From NCBI GenBank assembly GCA_016721425.1, contig JADKID010000005.1, positions 186,001 to 250,000 of the forward strand: a stretch of DNA of 64,000 bases. The letters are read 5' to 3'. The position numbers and the translations under genes were made by a program. Below the pieces are notes generated by a model, which saw only the letters and a program-made list of their open reading frames with translations, was not told the DNA's origin and searched no databases. This stretch comes from Bryobacterales bacterium (GTDB taxonomy: Bacteria; Acidobacteriota; Terriglobia; Bryobacterales; Bryobacteraceae). Shown here piece after piece: positions 1 to 8,741 of the stretch (its first letter is position 1; every line of letters starts with the position of its first letter).

Positions 1-1
1 G

Positions 2-1153
2 GGCGCCAATCTCGTCATCCGGCTCTCCGACGACGGAGCGGGGCTCAACGACGACCGGATCCGGGAGCAGGCGATCAAGCTCGGGTGGTTGACGCCGGAG
101 GCTGCGCGGGCCACGGAATCCGAGGAACTAGCCCGGTTGATTCTGGAGCCAGGCTTTTCCACCGCCAAAACCGTGAGCGAGATTTCCGGCCGAGGTGTGG
201 GTCTCGATATCGTCTCGGCCGCAGTCGACGGATTGCGGGGCCGCATGAGTGTCCAAAGTGCGCGCGGCGAAGGTACCACCTTCACGCTGCGCCTGCCGCT
301 CTCGTTGGCCATGGCCAAGACAATGATTGTCGAGACAGCGGGCGTCCGTCTGGCCGTGCCAATGGTCACCTTCAAGCAGGCGTTGCGCATTCACCGTTCG
401 GAACTGGAGACGCGTGATGGCCGGCCGGGCATCGATCTGGCCGGAGGCTGGGTGCCGGTGCTGCATCTGGCGGAATGGCTGGGCCTGCCTGAAATGGAGG
501 ACAACACGGAGCGTTGCACCCTGCTGTTTGTGGACAACGGCGAACGCGAAATCGCACTGGCCGTGGATCGTGTCATCGAGGCGCGCGAGGTGGTGGTTAA
601 ACCGCTGACGGGGCTGCTGGCGCGTCAGACGAACTTCTCCGGCGCGACCATTCTTGGCGACGGCGCGGTGGTGCTCATCCTCAACGTCTCGACGCTGGAC
701 GTGGGCGCAACCGGGCCCAATGTGGCATCCGCCCGACGCGCGATGCAGCATCAGGAGCGTCGCGAAGTGCTCATTGTCGACGACTCGCTCTCCGTCCGGC
801 GTTCGGTGGCCAATCTGATGAAATCGGCCGGGTGGACGGTAATGACCGCGCGCGACGGCCTGGAGGGTTTGGAGCAGATGCAGCAGATGACCCGCCGGCC
901 GGACCTGGTAATCATGGACATCGAAATGCCGCGCATGGATGGCTACGAACTCGCCGCCAAGCTCCGGTCGCAGAGCGCGTTTGACTCCGTACCACTGATA
1001 ATTCTGACTTCGCGGGCCGGCGAAAAGCACCGCCGCAAGGCAACGGGCCTGGGCGTCGACGGTTATCTGGTGAAGCCCTGCCCGGACGACGTGCTGCTGG
1101 ATGAAGTAGCGCGCTGCCTGGCCGCCGGGCGCCAGCCGAGGATCGCATCGTGA
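2..1153 (+). CDS. Hybrid chemotaxis histidine kinase CheA, C-terminal part
   Basis: The gene runs in from the left edge, so only its last 383 residues are visible. They begin inside the HATPase domain: an ATP-lid type motif DDGAGL at residues 10-15 and GRGVGL at 63-68. A CheW-like coupling domain follows (about 103-235), then a receiver domain (about 257-380) with the acid pair D260/D261, phosphoacceptor D306 in VIMDIEMP, and K358 in LVKP. This order is that of CheA-receiver fusions such as those controlling type IV pilus or gliding chemosensory systems. The kinase would phosphorylate its own receiver or a separate CheY. The P1 and dimerisation domains lie outside the window. It overlaps the next gene by GTGA, which supports a chemosensory operon. 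Confidence 0.93.
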   Translation, partial: GANLVIRLSDDGAGLNDDRIREQAIKLGWLTPEAARATESEELARLILEPGFSTAKTVSEISGRGVGLDIVSAAVDGLRGRMSVQSARGEGTTFTLRLPLSLAMAKTMIVETAGVRLAVPMVTFKQALRIHRSELETRDGRPGIDLAGGWVPVLHLAEWLGLPEMEDNTERCTLLFVDNGEREIALAVDRVIEAREVVVKPLTGLLARQTNFSGATILGDGAVVLILNVSTLDVGATGPNVASARRAMQHQERREVLIVDDSLSVRRSVANLMKSAGWTVMTARDGLEGLEQMQQMTRRPDLVIMDIEMPRMDGYELAAKLRSQSAFDSVPLIILTSRAGEKHRRKATGLGVDGYLVKPCPDDVLLDEVARCLAAGRQPRIAS

Positions 1154-1683
1154 TGAGAACCAACGAAGATCAAGCCAATCCGCTTTTCCGCGTCTCAGTT
1201 GGAATGCAGACCGGCCCCGCCAAGACGCTGCTCCTGCGTTTGCCCGGCATCCCGCTGCAACGGATCGTAATCGGCATCAGCGCCCGGCAACTGCTGGGCA
1301 TCCAACCGGCCGACGCGTTCGCCCCCTGGCCGGCGGATCCCCCGCGCTGGATGGGTGTTGTGGAATGGAGTGGCCGGCAGGTGCAGGTGATCGACCTGGC
1401 GGCATGTCTGGGCTTGGGCGCGTCCGATTACCGGATGGCCCGGCGCCTGGCGTTTCTGCGGTGTCCGCGAAATCCCGGCGTGGTGGCGGTACCTGCCATG
1501 GGCGAGATGATCCAACTGGAGAATACCGACGACGCACGACCGGCCGCGCTGGAGAAGGGGCTGGCCGGGGAGTTCGTCCGCGGAGTCTTCCACCTTGGTT
1601 CCGAGTTGCTGTTGATCCCGGACCTGGATGCCATCTGGGAGCAAGTCCTCCATCCGGCGGTGGGCGGACCGCGGCGGGTATAG
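1150..1683 (+). CDS. CheW-like chemotaxis coupling protein
   Basis: This 177-residue protein starts at a GTG that overlaps the stop of the CheA gene (GTGA). The pattern fits a divergent CheW fold: an N-terminal strand region, then GISARQLLGI, a WMGVVEWSGRQVQVIDLA core resembling the CheW 'G-hydrophobic-hydrophobic-hydrophobic-R-G-pI-vDL' block, and a C-terminal LLIPDLDAIW. CheW proteins link chemoreceptors to CheA at the inner membrane. The sequence is far from textbook CheW, and the call leans on the coupling to CheA, so assignment of a specific system is not possible. Confidence 0.75.
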   Translation: MMRTNEDQANPLFRVSVGMQTGPAKTLLLRLPGIPLQRIVIGISARQLLGIQPADAFAPWPADPPRWMGVVEWSGRQVQVIDLAACLGLGASDYRMARRLAFLRCPRNPGVVAVPAMGEMIQLENTDDARPAALEKGLAGEFVRGVFHLGSELLLIPDLDAIWEQVLHPAVGGPRRV

Positions 1684-1721
1684 GATCCGCACTCGGCTCC
1701 GCGCTAAGCTTGGGATTCTGA

Positions 1722-2519
1722 ATGAGCACATTCCGAATCGCCCTGGCCAATCTTCCATATCCGACGAGCCTGGAAGAGTCAGTCACTCTGGCCAAGCAGG
1801 CGATCGCGCAAGCGTCCCTGCAGGGCGCAGAGCTCATCTGCTTTCCGGAGTGTTACGTGCCTGGCTATCGCGGCCTGGGAAGACAGGCGCCGCCGCCTGA
1901 TCCGGCTTCCCTCGAACGGGCGTGGTCCGCCATAGCGGAGGCAGCAGCGAGCGCGGGCCTGGTGGTGATTCTAGGCACAGAGCGCATTGTGGATGGCGGG
2001 CTGCGCATTACGGCGCTGGTGATTGAGCGGGACGGAACGCTTGCCGGCTTTCAGGACAAGGTACAACTCGATCCGTCCGAAGAGGGCACGTACTCCCCCG
2101 GCGCCGGCAGGCGCGTGTTCCAGACTGGCCCGCTAACGTTTGGCATCGCCATTTGCCACGAAGGCTGGCGCTATCCGGAGACCGTCCGCTGGGCCGCCCG
2201 GCAAGGCGCGCAGATCGTGTTTCACCCGCATCTCCACGAGGCAGAGCCCGGCAGCTACCGGCCGACGACGTTCGCCGATCCAGCCAATACATTCCATGAG
2301 AAGGCGGCACTCTGCCGGGCGGCCGAGAACACCTGCTTCTTTGCCACCGTCAACTACGCCAGCGACGGCTCGCCCACCACTTCGGCGATCGTGCGGCCTG
2401 ACGGAACGCTGCTCAGCTTTCAACCCTACGGCCAGCGCGGCTTGCTCCTCGCCGACATCGAACTCAGCGAAGCGACACTGCTCCTGGCGAAGCGCTGCAA
2501 GGAAACCGGCGAGGCCTAG
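1722..2519 (+). CDS. Carbon-nitrogen hydrolase (nitrilase superfamily)
   Basis: At 265 residues this matches the usual size of single-domain nitrilase-superfamily amidases. The catalytic triad is visible: E43 in ICFPE, K113 in FQDKVQL and C145 in ICHEGWRYPE. Such enzymes hydrolyse amides or nitriles through a cysteine thioester. The substrate cannot be told from sequence. The gene starts 38 bases after the CheW-like gene and is convergent with the isomerase-like gene that follows; the two stop codons overlap within CTAG at 2516-2519, so there is no room for a classical terminator between them. Confidence 0.9.
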   Translation: MSTFRIALANLPYPTSLEESVTLAKQAIAQASLQGAELICFPECYVPGYRGLGRQAPPPDPASLERAWSAIAEAAASAGLVVILGTERIVDGGLRITALVIERDGTLAGFQDKVQLDPSEEGTYSPGAGRRVFQTGPLTFGIAICHEGWRYPETVRWAARQGAQIVFHPHLHEAEPGSYRPTTFADPANTFHEKAALCRAAENTCFFATVNYASDGSPTTSAIVRPDGTLLSFQPYGQRGLLLADIELSEATLLLAKRCKETGEA

Positions 2520-3958
2520 CAGATCTGGATTGTCTCCACGCCCAGAATCGACCCCAATTTGTGGATCTTCGCCGCGATATGGCCCACACCGACGGCGCAG
2601 TGATGCGCCGGGCCCTGCGCGTTCCAGCCCTCGATAAACTTGCGGGCGCCGATCGGGAAACGGTACCGGCTGTTGGTGTTCCCGATCTCCAGGATCGGGC
2701 CGGGCACAGACTCAGCCTCGGCCACCAGAAGTTTCAACCGCCCTCCAGCGCCCTCCACCACGGAGAGCAGCGTCGCCGGACCGTGCTTCACCGACATTTC
2801 CACCGACAGGCCGCGGCCCACCTTCCCGTGGAATACGCCGAGCGGCCGCACCTTCGTCCGGCCCTGAGCAATGGCCAGATGCCCCGGCCCATCGTGCCCC
2901 ATCAGCACGACGTCGTCCCTGTAATCTGTGGCGTAGTATTCGGTGAAAGAGCCGCCAACGCCGAACGAATCCATGATCTTCATCGCTTGCGCGTTCTTCA
3001 CTTCGCATTCCCCGGCCACGGGGATGCCGCGCGCGGTCAGCAGGCTGGTGCCCAGGATGATGGACGTGATTGTGTCTTCGATCGCGCCGTCCCGTGCGCC
3101 CTGGTAGAAATAGGCCAGCGAGCCGAGCGCGTGCCGCTCCACCATGCTGTCGAGTGCGACGGAAGTGCGGGCCGCCCGTTCCAGTTCGGACTGGAGGCAA
3201 TCCGCCTGCACGTCAAAATTCTCGTGGAAGTGCGCAACTCGCTGCTGGATCTCCTCTGTGCCGACGTCTTCGCGCAGCGCCGCCAGTTCGTCTACCTCTA
3301 GCAGCTCGATGTGGCCGCCGAAGACCGCGCACTGGAGTGTGAGATCGGAATAGACGTCCAGCATCCCACCGTAATAGTGGCCCATGACGCCGAGCCGGTT
3401 GTGCTCCATCACGTGGGCCACGCGCGCCGCGTCCAGCCACTCGTCGATTTCAGCCCAAACCGCCGGATCGCCCTCCAGCACGCCTGTCACCTGAAAGAAT
3501 GGAATCCCGCAGCGGCGGAATACATTGGCGATCTCCGGCACCGGGCAAGCTTGGCACCACGCCAGCCATTCGCCGGTCATGCGGCCGCGATCCGCCATGG
3601 CGTTAAAGGCAGCGTAGTCGATAGCTGCGCCGGGTGAGAGGTTTAGCACGATCACCGGCACCTTGGCGCGCCGGACGACAGGCAACACCGTGGACGAGAG
3701 GGCATATGTGGTGACGTGCAGAAACAGCAGATCGACACCGGCCCGACGGAACTCCTGACCGGCCCAGGCCGCCTTTTCGGGTGTGTCGATCATCCCGAGA
3801 TCGACCACCTCAATATCGGGCCGCCCGAGGCGCCGCGCCACCTGGCCGGCCGCGTCCTTCAGACGGTTCTCCAGACCCTCGAACTGAGGCCAATAGGCGT
3901 CCAGGCCGATAGCGAAAACACCGACTTTCAGGGTAGAACCGGCGCCCGGGAGAGCCAT
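2516..3958 (-). CDS. L-fucose/L-arabinose isomerase family protein
   Basis: This 480-residue protein has the pattern of the L-arabinose/L-fucose isomerase-like family: an N-terminal VGVFAIGLDAYWPQFEGL strand-turn, a LLFLHVTTYALSSTVLPV segment, and the central GHYYGGMLDVYSD and C-terminal MGHDGPGHLAIA blocks. Members interconvert aldoses and ketoses with a divalent metal, but many paralogues in soil bacteria have no tested substrate. No signal peptide is seen, so it is cytoplasmic. It stands alone on this strand and is convergent with the nitrilase gene. I am sure of the superfamily but not of the sugar. Confidence 0.82.
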   Translation of the reverse strand: MALPGAGSTLKVGVFAIGLDAYWPQFEGLENRLKDAAGQVARRLGRPDIEVVDLGMIDTPEKAAWAGQEFRRAGVDLLFLHVTTYALSSTVLPVVRRAKVPVIVLNLSPGAAIDYAAFNAMADRGRMTGEWLAWCQACPVPEIANVFRRCGIPFFQVTGVLEGDPAVWAEIDEWLDAARVAHVMEHNRLGVMGHYYGGMLDVYSDLTLQCAVFGGHIELLEVDELAALREDVGTEEIQQRVAHFHENFDVQADCLQSELERAARTSVALDSMVERHALGSLAYFYQGARDGAIEDTITSIILGTSLLTARGIPVAGECEVKNAQAMKIMDSFGVGGSFTEYYATDYRDDVVLMGHDGPGHLAIAQGRTKVRPLGVFHGKVGRGLSVEMSVKHGPATLLSVVEGAGGRLKLLVAEAESVPGPILEIGNTNSRYRFPIGARKFIEGWNAQGPAHHCAVGVGHIAAKIHKLGSILGVETIQIC

Positions 3959-4092
3959 TCAGAATCCTCCTGCGGTCATCGTATCAACATCGCGGCTGAG
4001 GATTGCCGTACGAACTTCTTGACTTAGCCGTCCGTCGGGCTTACGCTCATCTGGCGGTGCGTTCGATGCTAGTCCGGAGGAATCAGCGCCCT

Positions 4093-4266
4093 ATGCCCAC
4101 TTTGACCGCTTCTCAATTGGAGATACTTCACCGACTTCCACCACTGGCGATTGCGATCTTCGTCACGGACCGCACCTGCCATTTCGGCAGCTTCGCCCTG
4201 GAGTGCCTGGTCTTTCTCACGCTCTGGTTTGGTCTGGACGCGCTTTATCAACGATTTGTGCGCTAG
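4093..4266 (+). CDS. Possible small membrane protein
   Basis: This stretch between two clear genes holds one short open frame of 57 residues if read from the ATG at 4093 (an upstream ATG at 4003 would give 87). It has one hydrophobic segment, ALECLVFLTLWFGLDALY, near the C-terminus. I do not recognise a family, and open frames exist on the other strand too. The ribosome-binding region is unconvincing. Treat as tentative; nothing else is visible between 3959 and 4281. Confidence 0.3.
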   Translation: MPTLTASQLEILHRLPPLAIAIFVTDRTCHFGSFALECLVFLTLWFGLDALYQRFVR

Positions 4267-4281
4267 GCCGGTCACCGAAGA

Positions 4282-4467
4282 ATGGTAGACAAGCCCCACA
4301 ATCCGCCGGATCCACCGCCCGAGGAGAAGGCCACTCCGCCGCCGGATGACCCGCGCCGCCGCTCCACCGAGTGGGAAGACGCGGAGCGGACTCCGGCGAA
4401 CGAAGAAGAATATGCCCTGCGCCGCCTGCGGGCGTTGCGTGATTCAAGAAACAAACAGACGCCGTAA
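4282..4467 (+). CDS. Small charged, proline-rich hypothetical protein
   Basis: The product has 61 residues and is dominated by Pro, Glu, Asp and Arg, with a proline-rich N-terminal half (PPDPPPEEKATPPP) and a probably helical C-terminal half (EEEYALRRLRALRDSR). It has no signal peptide or membrane segment and no family I recognise. It ends 14 bases before the large BNR-repeat gene, in the same direction, and could be cotranscribed with it. A role cannot be assigned. Confidence 0.5.
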   Translation: MVDKPHNPPDPPPEEKATPPPDDPRRRSTEWEDAERTPANEEEYALRRLRALRDSRNKQTP

Positions 4468-4481
4468 TCGGAGAGATTCTC

Positions 4482-7400
4482 ATGCCCGCCAAGAAGACGA
4501 ATGACAGCAACACCTCCAAAGCCATCTGGAAGGCGCAGGGCGGCAAGCTATTCGCCAACCGGCCGCTCCTCCGGGAGCTTGACCCGGCCGTCGATCGCGT
4601 GGAGGCCGGCTCTTCCTTCGATACCCAGGACACCGCGCCTGCCCAACTCCGCCTGGACGCCCTCTCTACTTCGCGCGCGACCGATGCCGAATCGTTCACC
4701 GCGCCTATGGCCGGCAGCGCGAACTGGACTCCGCTGGGCCCCTTGGTCATTCCCAACGGCCAGACCTACTCCGCAGCCCGCGTGAACGTCTCCGGCCGGA
4801 TCACGGCTATCGCTATCGATCCTTTAGCTCCGCTAACAATCTACGCGGGATCGGCCCAGGGCGGAGTGTGGAAGACCACCGATGGCGGCGCGAACTGGGC
4901 GCCGATGTCAGACAACCAGGCGTCGCTGGCGATTGGCGCGGTCATTCTGGACCCGAACAACCCTCAAACCATCTACGCCGCCACGGGCGAGGGCAACTTC
5001 AGCGCCGATAGCTACTACGGTCTGGGCGTTCTCAAGTCCATCGACGGCGGCTCCAACTGGACGCTCAACGGCGCCAGCACGTTCGCTGGCAAGCGCTTCT
5101 GCCGGCTCGCCATCCACGCCTCCAACTCCTCGCTCATTCTCGCGGCCGTCTCCAACGGCATCCACCGCAGCACCAATGCCGGAGTGGCCTGGGCGCCGCT
5201 CGCGGGCGGATTGCCCTCCGCCAATGCGACTGAGGTGGCGTTCGATCCGGGAAACGGGAACGTGGCTTACGCCGCCTTCTATGGCAACGGCATTTACAAG
5301 TCCACCAATGTCACCGCCGCCGCGCCTGCCTGGACCAAGCTCGCCGGCGGTCTGCCAACCACGCAACTCGGCCGCATCGTCCTGGCCGTCTCCCCCTCCT
5401 CGCCGTCCACGCTCTACGCCCTCATCGGCAATGGCAAGACTGACAATATCGACCGCTTCTACGTCTCCAACAACGCGGGTGCCAACTGGTCTGCAATTCC
5501 CCTCCCCGGCGGCAATATCGGAGGCCAGAGTTTCTACAATATTCACCTCACGGTGGATCCCACCACGCCCGATATCGTCTACCTATGCGGCATCTCGTTC
5601 TGGAAGGCGGTGCGCTCCGGGGCCGCCTGGAGCATCACCGATCTCGGCGGCGCCTTTCATCCCGATTGCCACGTCAGCGCCATCGATCCTTCCAACCACC
5701 TCACCATCTATGCCGGCAGCGACGGCGGGATCTACCGCTCCACCAACGGCGGCGCCACGTGGGATGACACGATCAACCAGGAGCTCTGCATCACCCAGTT
5801 TGAGTTCATCGACGATCATCCGGTCTCCGGCGCCTCTGTCTTTGGCGGCACCCAGGACAACGGCACGGAACAGTACCGCAATCACCCCGTCTTCTATCAC
5901 GCCGACGAAGGCGACGGCGGCTGCACCATCATCAACGACAACACGCCGTCCAATGTCCTGAGTACCTACTACGGCGCCTCGCCCAAGCTGAGCACACAGG
6001 GCGGCAAGTTCGGCACCTGGAACGCCAAGTGGAACGGCATCACGGGCGAGGCGCTCTTCTATCCCCCCATGGTGGCCTGCGGGACCGATCCCAACCGCAT
6101 CGCGGTGGGGACAGATCGCATCAACATCGATGCTTCCCAAGGCAGCGGCGGCTGGCCGGTGAAGATTCCCGCCGGCGGCGGCCTCGGGAGCGTCTCGGCC
6201 ATTGCCTTCATTTCGCCCACGCTGCTCTACGCCGGCAATACGGCCGGACAGGTCTTCAAGATTGCCGGCACGACGGTCACCGCCATCAGCCAGGCGCCGC
6301 TGCCTGGGATGTACGTGTGGGACATCGCGGCTCTGCCCGGCAAGCCCAACGAGATCGTCATCGTCATGAGCGGCTTTGGAGTGCCCCACGTCTGGCGCGC
6401 CACCGTGCCCGCCACCGGACCTGCCGTGTGGACCGACATCTCGTCGAATCTCCCCGACATCCCGGTGAATGCCCTGGTCATCGATTCCGCCAACCCGGCC
6501 ACGTTCTACATCGGTACCGACATCGGCGTGTTCCGCACGCTCAACGCGGGCGGCGCCTGGAGCCTCTATTCCAACGGCCTGCCCAACTGCGCCGTCTTTG
6601 ACCTGAAGCTCCATCAGCCCACCCGAGTGCTGCGCGCCGCCACCCACGGCCGCGGCCTGTGGGAGATTCCCGTGGATGCCGCAGCCACGCCGGTCGCCGA
6701 CCTGGTCTTCCGCGACCATCCGATGGACACCGCGCGCGTCTTCCCCACCCCCAACGCAGTGGCCGCCTGGGACGACCCGCTGCACTATGTCACCCTGGGC
6801 AACGACCTCTACTGGTGGATGAGCGCGGACATCAAGGTGGATGCTCTGGAAGGCGCCACGCCTTCGTACCAGATGCCGGTTTCCCAGGTGGAATACATTC
6901 GCTACGAGACCCAACTCCAGCACCGCCAAGCTCAGCGCGGCCGCGTCAATCTCGTTTACGTTCAGGTGCAAAACCGCGGGTATCTGCCTGCGGCCAATGT
7001 CCGAGTGAAGCTCCTCTACGCCGACGCCTCGGCGGGGCTGCCTGACTTGCCCGCCGATTTTTGGAGCGCCTTTCCGGCGGACTCCGCCGATACGTCGGTG
7101 TGGCGCCCCATCGGGGCGACGCAAACCATAGCCTCGGCCGCGCCTGGTATCCCCACCATCCTGGAATGGGACTGGACGCCGCCGGCCGGCGCCGCCACCC
7201 ACTCGTGCCTGCTAGCCGTGATGGACAGCACTTCCGATCCGATTCCGGAGGCCGCCAAAGTGCTGACCGTAGGAACCCTGGTGCCTGGTGAGAAGCGGGT
7301 GACCCTCAAGAATCTCCACCTGATCGATCCTGCAGCCGCCTCCTCGGCGTCCATCCGCTTCACCGCCAGTTCCAGAAAGGTCCAGACCATCCGTGTGATT

Positions 7401-7670
7401 CCGCATACCCGGAATGTCCCGAACCTGACTTTCGCGTTCGAGCCGAAATTCGTGGAGAAGGTCAAGCTCTGGGAGGGATTCAAGAGGCAAAGCCTGCCGA
7501 AAGCAAAGACCGGCAGGCTCCAGTTTGTCGTCCCCAAAGAGGGCGTGACGTTGGCGATCAAGCCGGCCGCCCTGGCAGCCGGCGAACAACCCGCCAGCTT
7601 TTCGGTGATTCAATATGAGGGTGAGACCATCGTGGGAGGCAGCACCTTCGTCGTCCGCCCCAAGCGCTGA
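4482..7670 (+). CDS. Large BNR/Asp-box beta-propeller protein with C-terminal beta-sandwich region
   Basis: This 1062-residue protein carries a series of Asp-box motifs (S/T-x-D/N-x-G-x-x-W), for example TTDGGANW at 132-139, SIDGGSNW, STNAGVAW, SNNAGANW, STNGGATW and TLNAGGAW, spread over roughly residues 100-730. This is the pattern of VPS10/sortilin-like or sialidase-like propellers. Residues about 745-1062 form a different, Ig- or CARDB-like region. Oddly, the N-terminus (MPAKKTNDSNTSK) is hydrophilic and shows no signal peptide. A GGAGAG ribosome-binding site sits just before the ATG. The outer-membrane barrel gene follows after 9 bases, so the two are probably cotranscribed. Confidence 0.85.
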   Translation: MPAKKTNDSNTSKAIWKAQGGKLFANRPLLRELDPAVDRVEAGSSFDTQDTAPAQLRLDALSTSRATDAESFTAPMAGSANWTPLGPLVIPNGQTYSAARVNVSGRITAIAIDPLAPLTIYAGSAQGGVWKTTDGGANWAPMSDNQASLAIGAVILDPNNPQTIYAATGEGNFSADSYYGLGVLKSIDGGSNWTLNGASTFAGKRFCRLAIHASNSSLILAAVSNGIHRSTNAGVAWAPLAGGLPSANATEVAFDPGNGNVAYAAFYGNGIYKSTNVTAAAPAWTKLAGGLPTTQLGRIVLAVSPSSPSTLYALIGNGKTDNIDRFYVSNNAGANWSAIPLPGGNIGGQSFYNIHLTVDPTTPDIVYLCGISFWKAVRSGAAWSITDLGGAFHPDCHVSAIDPSNHLTIYAGSDGGIYRSTNGGATWDDTINQELCITQFEFIDDHPVSGASVFGGTQDNGTEQYRNHPVFYHADEGDGGCTIINDNTPSNVLSTYYGASPKLSTQGGKFGTWNAKWNGITGEALFYPPMVACGTDPNRIAVGTDRINIDASQGSGGWPVKIPAGGGLGSVSAIAFISPTLLYAGNTAGQVFKIAGTTVTAISQAPLPGMYVWDIAALPGKPNEIVIVMSGFGVPHVWRATVPATGPAVWTDISSNLPDIPVNALVIDSANPATFYIGTDIGVFRTLNAGGAWSLYSNGLPNCAVFDLKLHQPTRVLRAATHGRGLWEIPVDAAATPVADLVFRDHPMDTARVFPTPNAVAAWDDPLHYVTLGNDLYWWMSADIKVDALEGATPSYQMPVSQVEYIRYETQLQHRQAQRGRVNLVYVQVQNRGYLPAANVRVKLLYADASAGLPDLPADFWSAFPADSADTSVWRPIGATQTIASAAPGIPTILEWDWTPPAGAATHSCLLAVMDSTSDPIPEAAKVLTVGTLVPGEKRVTLKNLHLIDPAAASSASIRFTASSRKVQTIRVIPHTRNVPNLTFAFEPKFVEKVKLWEGFKRQSLPKAKTGRLQFVVPKEGVTLAIKPAALAAGEQPASFSVIQYEGETIVGGSTFVVRPKR

Positions 7671-7679
7671 CAGTCGCGT

Positions 7680-8171
7680 ATGAGAGCACTCTGGATCCTA
7701 CTTGGGCTATCGGCCTTGTCCGGCTGGGCAGCAGGACAGGACCCGGTGAAGCCTTTCCGGTACCGGGGCAACGCATACGGCATCGCGAATCTTGGCGCCT
7801 GCATCCATGGCTATGGCTTTGCCGGCGGCGGTGGCGGCGGAGAGGTTCTCGTCTTCCAGGGACTGTCGGTCGGCGGGGAAGGCACCTACAACACCTTCAG
7901 CGACGGATGGGCCATGGGCTTCCTCAACGCCCAGGTCGGCTATCACTTCGGCAATCGCAACAAGCGGGTAGGGATGGACCCCTTCATCTCCGGCGGGGCC
8001 GGTCTCGCGATCTTCGAATCGGGTGGGCGGCAGGAGGCAGGGGGGAATTTCGGCGGTGGAGCCACTTACTGGTTCAAGGAGAGGGTGGGCCTTCGGTTCG
8101 AAGGCCGTGCAATGACCGTGGGCCGCTCGGATTTGGTCTTTGTAGGACGAATCGGCGTTTCGTTCCGCTGA
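7680..8171 (+). CDS. Small outer-membrane beta-barrel protein
   Basis: The 163-residue product begins with a clear signal peptide (MRALWILLGLSALSGWAAGQ). The rest alternates glycine and aromatic residues in short amphipathic strands and ends in GRIGVSFR, close to the usual C-terminal aromatic signature of outer-membrane barrels. The length suits an eight-strand barrel of the OmpA/OmpW or 'outer membrane beta-barrel domain' class. It sits 9 bases behind the BNR gene, which suggests a shared transcript and perhaps a surface partnership. Function is unknown. Confidence 0.72.
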   Translation: MRALWILLGLSALSGWAAGQDPVKPFRYRGNAYGIANLGACIHGYGFAGGGGGGEVLVFQGLSVGGEGTYNTFSDGWAMGFLNAQVGYHFGNRNKRVGMDPFISGGAGLAIFESGGRQEAGGNFGGGATYWFKERVGLRFEGRAMTVGRSDLVFVGRIGVSFR

Positions 8172-8200
8172 CACCCCCCGGATCGCTGTCGCGGTCGCAG

Positions 8201-8737
8201 CTATTTTTTCGCAGCCGCCTGGCGTTCCGTCTCCGGCGGCACCATGCCCCTGATGCGCATGTAGGTGATCAGGTTCCCGTAGTGCAGCGCGGTGTGATCC
8301 AGCAGGTGCAGCGCGCCCAACGCCTTTGGACGTTCGGTATTTCCGCGCTTTACCGTTTCGGCGAACCGGGCATCGGTCCAGCCTTCCATTACGGCGTTGC
8401 AGTAATCGAAGGACGCGTTGATCGCTTTCGTCAACTCCGCCTTGCCCGCGGTGTCCCGCCAGGTTTCTTTGTTGGGATTCGGCTCGGGCTTGAAGCCCGC
8501 GCAGATGGAGAAGTTGGCCTCTGCGATGTGCGCGATGAGGGCGCGCATCGTCATCACGTCCGGCGCCGGCTTGAAGTCGTAATCCGATTGGGGAATCTTC
8601 GCGATCGCCTCGATGAGGTTCTGACGGAAGACATCGACCGAGGTCTTCAGGCTCTTCGCCACCGCGTCTTGTTGTCCGAAACAAGCGCTCGCGCTCAGCG
8701 CGGCGCCCAATACAAAACGGCCCAGTTTGTTCTTCAT
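8201..8737 (-). CDS. Secreted DinB-family protein
   Basis: A 178-residue protein with a signal peptide ending near ACFGQQ, followed by a four-helix DinB-like domain. Recognisable blocks are an early amphipathic helix, FKPAPDVMTMRALIAHIAEAN, and LLDHTALHYGNLITYMR. The spaced histidines (HIAEA and DHTALHYG) match the metal-binding positions of the DinB/YfiT fold. DinB-like proteins are thiol or metal-dependent transferases in several lineages, but exported versions like this have no established role. A second secreted DinB protein lies at 47714-48316. Confidence 0.82.
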   Translation of the reverse strand: MKNKLGRFVLGAALSASACFGQQDAVAKSLKTSVDVFRQNLIEAIAKIPQSDYDFKPAPDVMTMRALIAHIAEANFSICAGFKPEPNPNKETWRDTAGKAELTKAINASFDYCNAVMEGWTDARFAETVKRGNTERPKALGALHLLDHTALHYGNLITYMRIRGMVPPETERQAAAKK

Positions 8738-8741
8738 AAGT

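Noticed and set aside
5583..7202. Long minus-strand open frame across the BNR gene
   Set aside because: A shadow of the sense gene, with Gly/Arg/His-rich translation and no motifs.
8172..8200. Hairpin and T-run between the small barrel and DinB genes
   Set aside because: The stem has only four pairs with mismatches, and the T-run is the lysine-rich end of the DinB gene.
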